Counted from the stretch's first letter, positions 39,174-46,514 are shown. The stretch is DNA of 64,000 nt from Winogradskyella flava (GCF_014243395.1 NZ_JACLCP010000001.1:1302001-1366000); one strand, 5' to 3'. A program made the numbers and translations. The notes: generated by a model not told the origin, from the sequence alone.

Positions 39174-39676
39174 ATGAAAACTAATTTTTCTATAGTATTC
39201 TTTTTGATGACCTTATTTGGTTGTGAACAAAATAGCGCTCAAGAAGATTTTATAATTAGCGAAAATTTTAATGGAGTCGTAATAGTTGTTTTCAATCAGG
39301 ATAACGGTAAAGAAGAAAGCTTTAAAGGTAATCGAAGAAAATATGAGATTCCCTCAGACGGTGTATTATTCACTCAATTCAAAAAAACGAAAGGAGAATT
39401 AGACCATAAATTTTATATAAAAAATGATAAAAATAGAATTGTAGGCGAATTACCATTTTTACCATCGATAGAACATCCTGACATCAGCCTCCGATATGTT
39501 TTAGATTTATATGATGGCAATTATTCGTATTACCATAGGAAAGTATAAAAAAAGACGGAACAAAAAAGTTCTCTAAAATTCAATATATATATTTCACAGT
39601 AGGCAAAGTTTCTGAAAGAGATAGCTTACGAGAAGTGGCGAATTCTAAAATTAAAGAAGTGAGTAATAGCTTGTAA
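39174..39676 (+). pseudogene. Frameshifted DUF6843-like lipoprotein
   Basis: The first part encodes 124 residues with a lipoprotein signal (FLMTLFGCEQN) and a domain resembling DUF6843 (NFNGVVIVVFNQDNG, YEIPSDGVLFTQF, FYIKNDKNRIVG). It stops at 39548. Another frame continues from about 39540 to 39676 (IKKDGTKKFSKIQYIYFTVG...VSNSL), which fits the end of the same domain. The shift lies near the A7 run at 39545. I infer a frameshift that truncated the protein; a sequencing error in the A run is possible. Position after a toxin tail suggests a former partner or immunity role. Confidence 0.6.
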
Positions 39677-39685
39677 TGTCACGAT

Positions 39686-39710
39686 AGTCTCTCAAATTAG
39701 TGGATAGCCA
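39686..39710 (+). repeat. Cassette-end repeat, copy 1
   Basis: This short segment (core TCAAATTAGTGGAT) recurs at 40893-40920 and 42169-42196, each time just after a small gene or gene remnant. One frame reads V-S/A-Q-I-S-G in all three copies, so it may be a decayed coding end. Confidence 0.55.
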
Positions 39711-39729
39711 AATATGAACTATTAAATCC

Positions 39730-39815
39730 AGCTCTGCGAAGTCTGTGACTTTGCAGCATTACATAGAACAATAGCTTTAAGAAGTCTACACTGTTAAATA
39801 CATATAACTTTGTTT
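39730..39815 (+). repeat. Direct repeat B with REP-like hairpin
   Basis: This is the second copy of repeat A (38953-39053). It holds a 10-bp hairpin at 39734-39756 (CTGCGAAGTC / GACTTTGCAG, loop TGT). The sequence between A and B is the decayed toxin/partner cassette. B ends 16 nt before the palindrome upstream of the RAYT gene. Confidence 0.75.
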
Positions 39816-39830
39816 TACGTATATATTAAA

Positions 39831-39853
39831 ATGCGAAGTTTGAAACTTCGCAT
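39831..39853. repeat. REP-like perfect palindrome upstream of RAYT gene
   Basis: ATGCGAAGTTT and AAACTTCGCAT form an 11-bp perfect inverted repeat with a single central G. It lies 34 nt upstream of the transposase start and shares its GAAGT...ACTTC core with palindromes at 40501 and 40937. Confidence 0.7.
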
Positions 39854-39887
39854 AGCGTTTTGAATGAAGTTTTTTTATATTTAAAAT

Positions 39888-40490
39888 ATGGAAGCAGGTG
39901 GCTACAAGATACGAGATCAAAGTAAACCTCATTACTTAACATTTACGGTAGTAGAGTGGGTAGATGTATTTACAAGGCAAATTTACAAGGATATCATAAT
40001 AAAAAATTTAAAGTTTTGTGCTAAAGAAAAGGGGCTGGTAATTTTTGGCTATGTCATAATGAGCAATCATATTCATTTAATAATTCAAAGCCAAAACAAT
40101 AACCTATCTGATATCATAAGGGATTTTAAAAAGTTTACCGTAAAAGCCATTATTAAACACATAAAAGAAAGTCGCGAAAGTAGAAAGGAGTGGTTAATAG
40201 AACATTTTGCCAAAGCCGCAGAAACTCATAACAGAAATAAAACGTATCAATTTTGGAAATACGGCAGTCATCCAGAAGAAATTTATAGTGAAAAATTTAT
40301 GTGGTCTAAATTGAATTATATTCATCTAAATCCTGTTAGATCTGGCTTGGTAGATAAAGCTTCTTATTACAAGTATTCTAGTGCAAGCAACTGTGTGTTG
40401 GGAGATGGACTATTGAACGTTTCACTAGTAAATAATCCAGTAATCAATGTGCGTAACGATACAGCATTTTGGAAAAGCATTGTTTGGTAG
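39888..40490 (+). CDS. REP-associated tyrosine transposase (RAYT, IS200-like Y1 family)
   Basis: This 200-residue protein has the Y1 transposase fold with the HUH motif (MSNHIHLII near residue 63) and the catalytic tyrosine in KLNYIHLNPVRSGLV (near 147). RAYTs are single-copy domesticated relatives of IS200 transposases that act on REP hairpins. Hairpins with related cores lie on both sides (39734, 39831, 40501, 40937). It is intact and the only transposase gene in the window. There are no IS-type terminal repeats. Confidence 0.88.
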   Translation: MEAGGYKIRDQSKPHYLTFTVVEWVDVFTRQIYKDIIIKNLKFCAKEKGLVIFGYVIMSNHIHLIIQSQNNNLSDIIRDFKKFTVKAIIKHIKESRESRKEWLIEHFAKAAETHNRNKTYQFWKYGSHPEEIYSEKFMWSKLNYIHLNPVRSGLVDKASYYKYSSASNCVLGDGLLNVSLVNNPVINVRNDTAFWKSIVW

Positions 40491-40525
40491 TTTTATTTTC
40501 GAAGTTACAAACTTCAAAGAGCTGA
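40491..40525 (+). repeat. REP-like element, copy downstream of RAYT
   Basis: This shares 33 nt with 40932-40964 with one or two differences. It includes the hairpin GAAGTT-ACA-AACTTC and a trailing AAGAGCTGA. It begins directly after the RAYT stop codon. Confidence 0.7.
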
Positions 40526-40594
40526 GAAAGAATTTCGGAAGCTATGAAAGAGTACTTAGAAGCATTACAATAGAAATTAAGAACAGAATAATTG

Positions 40595-40906
40595 ATGAAA
40601 ATAGAAAAGAAAGAGTTATTGAAAGTTATGAGCAGACTTTATGACGAAATTGATTTAAATTTTCCAAAGAATATAAATTTAAATGAAGATTATTATTGGA
40701 ATATTGAAAGTGAATATATTTTTGATGTTAAGAAAGAGCCTGAAATGACTATAGGTCAATTGACTTTTGACTGGGAAGAACTTAGTCGATTGACATCAAG
40801 AAGTGAAGAATCAATAAATTATGATTTAAAGAGATTTGCTATGATTTTACGATATTTAGAAAAAGAGTCTTTTGCTGAATGGAATAGTGGGAAGTCAGTC
40901 AAATAA
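40595..40906 (+). CDS. Small acidic hypothetical protein (immunity-like context)
   Basis: This 103-residue protein has no signal peptide or transmembrane segment. It is rich in Glu, Lys and aromatic residues (DLKRFAMILRYLEKESFAEW). I recognise no family. It starts with ATG at 40595; an adjacent TTG at 40592 is less likely. REP copies lie before and after it, and a cassette-end repeat overlaps its stop, so it is probably an orphan immunity or partner gene left by cassette turnover. Confidence 0.55.
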   Translation: MKIEKKELLKVMSRLYDEIDLNFPKNINLNEDYYWNIESEYIFDVKKEPEMTIGQLTFDWEELSRLTSRSEESINYDLKRFAMILRYLEKESFAEWNSGKSVK

Positions 40907-40920
40907 GTGGATGACCAGTT
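40893..40920 (+). repeat. Cassette-end repeat, copy 2
   Basis: Matches 39686-39710 and 42169-42196. It contains the stop codon of the preceding 103-residue gene. Confidence 0.5.
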
Positions 40921-40931
40921 AATAGCTAGTC

Positions 40932-40964
40932 TTATTTTCGAAGTTACAAACTTCGAAGAGCTGA
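40932..40964 (+). repeat. REP-like element with 9-bp hairpin
   Basis: TTCGAAGTT-ACA-AACTTCGAA (40937-40957) is a perfect 9-bp hairpin. With its flanks it repeats 40491-40525 in the same orientation, bracketing the small gene at 40595. Confidence 0.7.
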
Positions 40965-41028
40965 AGAGCTGACTAGTTTATAACAATTAAGCGATTGAAT
41001 ATTAATTGAACAAATAATATGAAATTTA

Positions 41029-41058
41029 AAAAAGAGTGTACTCGGGTATGCTCTTTTT
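41029..41058 (+). terminator. Terminator-like hairpin, copy 1
   Basis: AAAAAGAGTGTAC and GTATGCTCTTTTT pair with two wobble pairs around a TCGG loop, with T residues at the end. A related, less perfect copy lies at 42243-42271, in each case preceded by similar sequence (40974 and 42192 onward). Confidence 0.6.
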
Positions 41059-41100
41059 ATTATTAATTTCGAACATTTATTAAGATAAAACATACGAATA

Positions 41101-42048
41101 ATGAAGTTTAAATTTTTAATTCTTTCAATCCTAATTGCTACTAATTCAATTGCTCAAAATTTTAGCGGTGAAATTGAATATGAAATTAAGATAATACCAA
41201 AAAATAAAAATTTCAATTTGGATTCATTAATGAATATTAAGAAAGGTTCAATTGCTAAGTATGTTATTACAAATAATAAATACAAATCAACCTATTATAA
41301 GGATAATTTAGAAACGTATTCTTATACCTACGATGACGTTTCTAAACGCATGTATGATAATTATGTTGAAAACCCGTATATAACTTATCGTGATTCTAGA
41401 AGAGCAAACTTTAATTATAAAGGCTCCAAAATACATCTAGATAGTACATTGATTATTTTGGACAAATCGTGTTTCATGGTTGAATATGATTCGGACTATG
41501 GTAAGTCTAAAGTATATTACTCCAATGAAATAAAGGTTGCTTATGATTCATTTAAAGGTCATAAGGTTGGCAACTGGTACGAAAAGTTAAAAGAAGTCGA
41601 TGGATGTCTTTCTATTAAAACTATAACGGAATTTGATGAGTATTATGAAATACAGGAAGCAGTGAAAATTACACCAAGAACATTAGATAATGAAGAATTT
41701 TCTCTTCCTGAAAACAAGAAAGTAGTTGCCTCTTATACAGCTTTAGATAAAAGAGTTGAACTAGAGCAGCCAAATCAAAATGTGATTAATTGTTACTTAA
41801 GTAAAATACAAGACGCTATAGAGAAAAAGGGAATTAAGGACTCAAAAACAAGTTATTTAAGTTTTGTTGTAACTGATACGGGAGATATAAAATATGTTGA
41901 TGCATTGGAAGATGATAGTCTGGGACTGTTTAAAGTGGCAATAGATATCTTAGATAATTGTGACTTAAAATTTATAGCTGGTGAAATAGATGGTAAACCT
42001 GTAAGCTCTTTAACCTATTTTCCAATCGAGTTTAACCCAAAGAAGTAA
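41101..42048 (+). CDS. Secreted protein with possible TonB-C-like end
   Basis: This 315-residue protein has a signal peptide ending NSIAQ. The N-terminal half (GEIEYEIKIIPKN...STYYKDN; KVYYSNEIKVAYDSF) resembles flavobacterial GLPGLI-type secreted proteins. The last 90 residues (LSKIQDAIEKKGIKDSKTSYLSFVVTDTGDIKYVD...PVSSLTYFPIEF) have the pattern of a TonB C-terminal domain without any membrane anchor. Function is unknown. It stands alone among repeats and remnants in the RHS region. Confidence 0.7.
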   Translation: MKFKFLILSILIATNSIAQNFSGEIEYEIKIIPKNKNFNLDSLMNIKKGSIAKYVITNNKYKSTYYKDNLETYSYTYDDVSKRMYDNYVENPYITYRDSRRANFNYKGSKIHLDSTLIILDKSCFMVEYDSDYGKSKVYYSNEIKVAYDSFKGHKVGNWYEKLKEVDGCLSIKTITEFDEYYEIQEAVKITPRTLDNEEFSLPENKKVVASYTALDKRVELEQPNQNVINCYLSKIQDAIEKKGIKDSKTSYLSFVVTDTGDIKYVDALEDDSLGLFKVAIDILDNCDLKFIAGEIDGKPVSSLTYFPIEFNPKK

Positions 42049-42168
42049 TTTCTTATTTGATCATATACCTCTATATAGAGTGCTTTGGTAATCGCGTTAA
42101 TGTAGTAAAGAAGGTACCAAATCTAAAACTGCAATAAAAGTGTTCCAAAGTTAGAACGGTATTGAGGT

Positions 42169-42196
42169 AGTCGCTCAAATTAGTGGATGGCCAGTT
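42169..42196 (+). repeat. Cassette-end repeat, copy 3
   Basis: Matches 39686-39710 and 40893-40920. Sequence after it (42192-42271) also resembles 40974-41058, so the repeat extends into the terminator-like hairpin. Confidence 0.55.
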
Positions 42197-42344
42197 TATA
42201 GCAATTAAACCATTGAATATTAATTGAGTAATGTTAAATTTTAAAAAGAGTGTACTTCGGTATGCGCTTTTAGTTTTAAAGCGCTTACAGCCTCTAATAG
42301 CTTAGAACTGTGAATTCTACTAGGTCATATTAATGGATGATAGA

Positions 42345-42385
42345 CTAAGCAATTTGCTTAGTATTTCCAAGCAGTTTGCTCAATG
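42345..42385. promoter_or_regulatory. Paired-palindrome operator, copy 2
   Basis: ACTAAGCA-N3-TGCTTAGT is centred at 42353 and AGCA-N3-TGCT at 42375, again 22 bp apart. By eye, 32 of 41 positions match 30061-30101. It lies 50 nt upstream of the first gene of the right arm. Confidence 0.65.
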
Positions 42386-42435
42386 GCTTTAATCATGTAT
42401 AACGTAATTTTCATGTCTATGTTAATGCGTTAATA

Positions 42436-42795
42436 ATGATAAGAAAGCTGTATTTATATAGTTCTGTGTGTTGTCTTCTTAGTTGCGAACAACTTATTGA
42501 GGTAGAGGATATTTCTAATGAAGTGGTTATTATACTAGCACCTGCCAATAATAGTGCTCTAGACACAACAACTGTAAATTTTACTTGGGAGCTTCTGGAA
42601 TTTGCAGAATCTTACCAATTGCAGGTGGCCAAACCTAACTTTGATATGGCAGAGCTCATTGTAGAAGATACCATAATTACTACAACTTATTTTAATAGGA
42701 CATTAGACATTGGCACTTACCAATGGCGTATCAAAGGCATTAATTCGGCGTACCAAACCCAATACACCACACAATCCCTAAGCATTGAAGACTAA
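42436..42795 (+). CDS. Lipoprotein with Fn3-like domain, first gene of right arm
   Basis: This 119-residue protein has a lipoprotein signal (VCCLLSC). It then has a single beta-sandwich domain with fibronectin type III-like features (PANNSALDTTTVNFTWELLEFAESYQLQVAK...YQWRIKGINSAYQTQYT). It overlaps the next gene by 11 nt and is the first gene after the operator. A role as a secretin pilot or surface component is conceivable from context but is not shown by sequence. Confidence 0.8.
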   Translation: MIRKLYLYSSVCCLLSCEQLIEVEDISNEVVIILAPANNSALDTTTVNFTWELLEFAESYQLQVAKPNFDMAELIVEDTIITTTYFNRTLDIGTYQWRIKGINSAYQTQYTTQSLSIED

Positions 42796-43240
42796 GAAAA
42801 AAACATATGTGCTATTGGGCTTAACCCTAGCTGTTTGGGGAATTATCGCGTATAAAATCATTACGGCTTTAAATCCTGAGTTGCCAGAAGTTGAGCAACA
42901 AGACTTTGTAGTGAATACCAACTTTAAGATAAACACTAAAGTGGATACCTTTTCAATAGCCAAAGTCAATAGAGATCCATTTTTAGGAACATTAGTAAAA
43001 AAAGAATCTAAAAAAACGGTTAAAAGACGACCAGCTATTCAATGGAAAACAATTAGTTATCAAGGTATTGTTAAAAAGGGTTCAGACAGAATGTTCATAG
43101 TTTCGATAAATGGTAATCAAAACCTACTTAAAAAAGGACAGGCCAAGGATAGCGTGACCTTATTGTACGGCAATACAAAGGCCATTACCATGCGTTACAA
43201 AAACCAATCAAAAACCTATGCTCTAAATAATGGGGAATGA
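42785..43240 (+). CDS. PilP/GspC-like periplasmic linker protein
   Basis: This 151-residue protein has one N-terminal transmembrane helix (about 8-26), a linker, an RDPF motif (VNRDPFLG near residue 61), and a small beta domain (IQWKTISYQGIVKKGSDRMFIVSINGNQNLLKKGQ). This matches the homology-region domain shared by PilP and GspC, which contacts the secretin. The start is TTG at 42785; there is no ATG before the transmembrane segment. It overlaps both neighbours, by 11 and 4 nt. Confidence 0.8.
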   Translation: MKTKKKTYVLLGLTLAVWGIIAYKIITALNPELPEVEQQDFVVNTNFKINTKVDTFSIAKVNRDPFLGTLVKKESKKTVKRRPAIQWKTISYQGIVKKGSDRMFIVSINGNQNLLKKGQAKDSVTLLYGNTKAITMRYKNQSKTYALNNGE

Positions 43241-44493
43241 AAAAGTACAGGGCAGGCACATTACAATTGGTAACATTTATTGCTATGGTAATAGCATTGT
43301 TGTTGTCGATGTTTATCATCTTAATTCATGTCCATAAGCAATTTCGTATAAAGACCTACCATACTATAGAAACGGTCGCTTTGGTAAATAATGGTATTGG
43401 AGCACTGTTGTATAGTGAGATACCTCAAAATGATACCATTGCCATTAGGCTAAACGATGAAACCTATAAGTCCTTAAGCGTATATAAAAGTATCTGGGGA
43501 AGTTTTGATATAGTGCAGTCTCAGGCCCAAATTAAAAATAAGAGGCTTGTTAGAACGGCATTGGTAGGATGGGAAAGGCATAATCAAAATAGTCATGTAT
43601 TACACCTTACGGATAATAATAAACCTTTGATCTTGGTGGGAAATACCACCATAAATGGTAATGCATTTTTACCAAAACGCGGTGTGAAATCTGGAAATAT
43701 CAATGGCTCTTCTTATTTCAATGACACCTATGTTAATGGCACTATAAAACGCAGTGGAAGTTTGCCTAAACTTAATACGGATTTAATAAGCCATTTAAAT
43801 ACACTAAAAACCAATGGACTAGTTTTGGATATGGCTAAACCTATTAGTCTTGAAGCATCAACATCGTACAGTAACTCCTTTAAGAATCCCCCGCAAATCG
43901 CCTTTAGCAATTCAGATTTGCATTTGGATGACATAGCGCTTACAGGCCATATCATCATACAATCCCAAACTAAAATCATCGTAGCTAAAAGTGCAACACT
44001 CACGGATGTGATCTTGGTTGCACCAATAATAGAAATTCAATCGAATGTACAAGGCACGTTTCAAGCTTTTGCTACAGAACGTATCCATGTAGACGAGTAT
44101 GTTGATTTGGGTTATCCTTCCGCCTTGGTTTTACTTCACGATTATCTAGAAGGAGAGGGCAGCGCTACCAAAAGTATTGCGCTCATGGACCATTCTAAAA
44201 TTGAGGGACATATCATGGCTTTGGGAAAATCTGCTCCTAATAACTACGATGCCCAGATAAAAATTAGTGCGAATGCTATTGTTGAAGGTGTTGTGTATTG
44301 CGAACAAAATTTAGAATTAAGAGGTACGGTTTATGGATCCGTGTATACCAATGAATTTATAATTAAGGAAGCGGGATCCGTGTATCAAAATCATCTTTAT
44401 AATGCATGGATTGACCATGGTAAATTACCAGATGCCTTTGTGGGGCTACATCTCGAGGATTCTAAAAAAGCTATAATGAAATGGTTGTACTAA
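43237..44493 (+). CDS. GspK/PilX-like membrane protein with possible beta-helix domain
   Basis: This 418-residue protein begins with a short basic leader and a hydrophobic helix (YRAGTLQLVTFIAMVIALLLSMF). It lacks the Glu at position 5, as in GspK-type minor pseudopilins. From about residue 125 the protein changes to repeated short beta strands (ILVGNTTINGNAFLP; VILVAPIIEIQSNVQGTFQAFA; VEGVVYCEQNLELRGTVYGSVYTNEFIIKEAG), resembling a right-handed beta-helix of bactofilin type. I do not know a named family with this combination. It sits between the PilP-like and pseudopilin genes, overlapping both. Confidence 0.75.
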   Translation: MKKYRAGTLQLVTFIAMVIALLLSMFIILIHVHKQFRIKTYHTIETVALVNNGIGALLYSEIPQNDTIAIRLNDETYKSLSVYKSIWGSFDIVQSQAQIKNKRLVRTALVGWERHNQNSHVLHLTDNNKPLILVGNTTINGNAFLPKRGVKSGNINGSSYFNDTYVNGTIKRSGSLPKLNTDLISHLNTLKTNGLVLDMAKPISLEASTSYSNSFKNPPQIAFSNSDLHLDDIALTGHIIIQSQTKIIVAKSATLTDVILVAPIIEIQSNVQGTFQAFATERIHVDEYVDLGYPSALVLLHDYLEGEGSATKSIALMDHSKIEGHIMALGKSAPNNYDAQIKISANAIVEGVVYCEQNLELRGTVYGSVYTNEFIIKEAGSVYQNHLYNAWIDHGKLPDAFVGLHLEDSKKAIMKWLY

Positions 44494-44807
44494 AAAAAAT
44501 GAACGCATCGACCCTAATGGAAACCTTGATAGCCACAGTTTTGGTCATGGTTATTTTTATGGTTGCCAGTCTTATTTTGAACAATATGTTTTCCAATAGT
44601 ATTAAAAACAACAGAAGAGCAATAACATCCAAAATCAATGCCATTGAATATCTATACATAAATGATAAGATCACTTTGCCCTACCAAGATGATTATGAAG
44701 ACTGGATGATAACAATGGAGCCTTTGAAAAACACTTCAAAGATTGGCTTAAAAGCTACCAACGAGGTTACAGGTAAAACCATTGAGAAAATATTTTATAA
44801 AAGATGA
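44481..44807 (+). CDS. Minor pseudopilin (GspI/PilV-like)
   Basis: This 108-residue protein has a leader ending MNA, then STLMETLIATVLVMVIFMVASLI. Glu is at mature position 5 and the -1 residue is Ala. The globular part is short (about 70 residues). The start at 44481 keeps two lysines in the leader and overlaps the preceding gene by 13 nt; an ATG at 44499 would leave only MNA. It is followed with a 4-nt overlap by another pseudopilin. Confidence 0.82.
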   Translation: MVVLKKMNASTLMETLIATVLVMVIFMVASLILNNMFSNSIKNNRRAITSKINAIEYLYINDKITLPYQDDYEDWMITMEPLKNTSKIGLKATNEVTGKTIEKIFYKR

Positions 44808-45262
44808 AAACCAAAGTCAAGGCCTTTACTTTAAATGAAATGGTCATTGTTATGATCATTTCTACAGTTGTCATTGGTTTGGCCTTTACTGTATTGTCAT
44901 TGGTTCAAAAACACATGTGGGCTATACAGGAAAATTTGAAATTTAATACAGAGTTAAATCGTTTGGAAGAAGTACTATGGATAGATATCAATAATTACAA
45001 TATGCTGTTTTACAATGACAAAAAGAATGTATTAAAGTTTAAAACTATATTGGATTCGACGTCTTATCAATTTCATGATAATTATGTGCTAAGAGACAAG
45101 GACAGCTTTCATCTTAAAATAGATAAACAGCGCTATTATTTCAATGGCGTTCAAGTATATCAGGGAAAAGTTGATGCTATGAAACTATCGATGTCAAGGC
45201 AACATAAAGACCTTGATCTATTTGTGTTTAAGTTAAATGATGCAAAACGATTGATGGACTAA
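44804..45262 (+). CDS. Minor pseudopilin (GspJ/PilW-like)
   Basis: This 152-residue protein has the leader MKTKVKA and then FTLNEMVIVMIISTVVIGLAF, with Glu at position 5 and Ala at -1. The body resembles GspJ/PilW-like minor pseudopilins in size and in the LNRLEEVLWIDINNYN region. Its stop overlaps the GspF start by 1 nt. Confidence 0.85.
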   Translation: MKTKVKAFTLNEMVIVMIISTVVIGLAFTVLSLVQKHMWAIQENLKFNTELNRLEEVLWIDINNYNMLFYNDKKNVLKFKTILDSTSYQFHDNYVLRDKDSFHLKIDKQRYYFNGVQVYQGKVDAMKLSMSRQHKDLDLFVFKLNDAKRLMD

Positions 45263-46395
45263 TGGCGTTTCAATTAGAACATATAAAAAGTGAGCAGGTC
45301 CTATCAAAAGAGGCAAAGACGTCCACGTCATTATTGGAAAAGGAAATCTTGGTCTTAAAAAAAGCCTTTTCCAACAAGATCAAGGAAGATTTTTATACCG
45401 AATTGAGTGTTTTACTGCAAGCAGGAATAACCTTAAGAGCATCAATCGGCCTCATCAAGGATTCTCAAAAGAACACAAAGACAAAAGCGATTTTAGAGGC
45501 CATTGTTGATGATATCACCACGGGGAAAAGTCTATCGGAATCCATAAAAGAAAAAAAGGAGTTTTCCAATTACGAATACTATTCCGTTAAAATCGGTGAA
45601 GAAACGGGCACCATAGCAAAAATAACGGAACAACTAGGCGCATTTTATAATCGAAAAAATGAACAACGCAAGCAATTGATCAATGCACTTACCTATCCTT
45701 GCATTATATTAACTACAGCAGTACTTGTCGTTGTGTTTATGTTGCAATTTGTTGTGCCCATGTTTGAGGATATTTTTAAGCAGCAAAATGTAGAATTGCC
45801 AGCGATTACCTTATTTGTTGTAAATATTTCGGCATTTATAAAAAGTAAGGGCTGGTTGTTATTGGTTTTTATACTTCTAATGCTTCTATCAAGACCATTG
45901 CTAAACAATAAAACCTGGTATAAGAAAGGAAAAGACCTTTTGATCTCTAAAATACCATTTGTGGGTGAATTTGTAAGGACGGTTTATTTGTCGCAATTTA
46001 CCCAGGCGATCGCATTATTATCGGCTTCCAAAGTCCCTGTAGTTAACAGTATCAATTTGGTCAAACAGATGATCGATTATTATCCCTTGATCAGTGCTTT
46101 GGAAAATGTAGAGCAAAAGTTATTAAAAGGGGATGCACTGAGCAAAAGCCTCAGTGGGTACAAGCTATTTGATGATAAAATGATTGCTCTGGTAAAAGTG
46201 TCCGAAGAGACAAATCAAACTGAATTTATGTTCAAGCGATTGAATAGTCAATACAGTTCTAGAGTTCAGCAGCGTTCTAAGGTTTTGTCGACGGTTATGG
46301 AGCCGGTAATTATAATGTTTGTAGGATTGTTTGTTGGTTTTATTCTAATTGCTATGTATTTACCTATGTTTAAATTGAGTAGTATATTAGGGTGA
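45262..46395 (+). CDS. GspF/PilC-type inner-membrane platform protein
   Basis: This 377-residue protein has two T2SSF domains: FYTELSVLLQAGITLRASIGLI...GKSLSESIK, and LSQFTQAIALLSASKVPVVNSINLVKQM...GDALSKSLSG. It has transmembrane segments at about 151-175, 185-213 and 352-374. It anchors the assembly ATPase to the membrane. It is the last gene of the right arm; the left arm lacks a GspF gene, so the two arms complete each other. Confidence 0.93.
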   Translation: MAFQLEHIKSEQVLSKEAKTSTSLLEKEILVLKKAFSNKIKEDFYTELSVLLQAGITLRASIGLIKDSQKNTKTKAILEAIVDDITTGKSLSESIKEKKEFSNYEYYSVKIGEETGTIAKITEQLGAFYNRKNEQRKQLINALTYPCIILTTAVLVVVFMLQFVVPMFEDIFKQQNVELPAITLFVVNISAFIKSKGWLLLVFILLMLLSRPLLNNKTWYKKGKDLLISKIPFVGEFVRTVYLSQFTQAIALLSASKVPVVNSINLVKQMIDYYPLISALENVEQKLLKGDALSKSLSGYKLFDDKMIALVKVSEETNQTEFMFKRLNSQYSSRVQQRSKVLSTVMEPVIIMFVGLFVGFILIAMYLPMFKLSSILG

Positions 46396-46514
46396 TAATC
46401 GTTATTCTTAGTCGCATTAAGTTTAACAAAAAGTGAATGCAAAACTGAAAACGTTTTAAGCTAAAAGAAGGGGAAAAAGGTTGATTTTACGGTGTTTTTT
46501 GAAGCATTTGAGAA

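Larger units (their letters stand above)
42049..42435. other. Non-coding stretch with cassette repeats and operator
   Basis: This 387-nt gap holds the third cassette-end repeat (42169-42196), a decayed terminator-like hairpin (42243-42271), and the second paired-palindrome operator (42345-42385). I see no intact gene in it. Confidence 0.7.

Noticed and set aside
39888..40490. Complete IS200/IS605 insertion sequence
   Set aside because: The protein has the RAYT pattern and is surrounded by REP-like hairpins rather than the paired subterminal ends and single unit expected of an active IS element.
40447..40644. Reading frame overlapping the end of the RAYT gene
   Set aside because: It crosses the REP-like hairpin in a different frame from the RAYT gene and has no start signal or protein-like features.
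38953..42271. CRISPR array
   Set aside because: The repeats in this region are few, differ in length and lie at irregular distances with genes between them; no regular repeat-spacer pattern and no cas genes are present.
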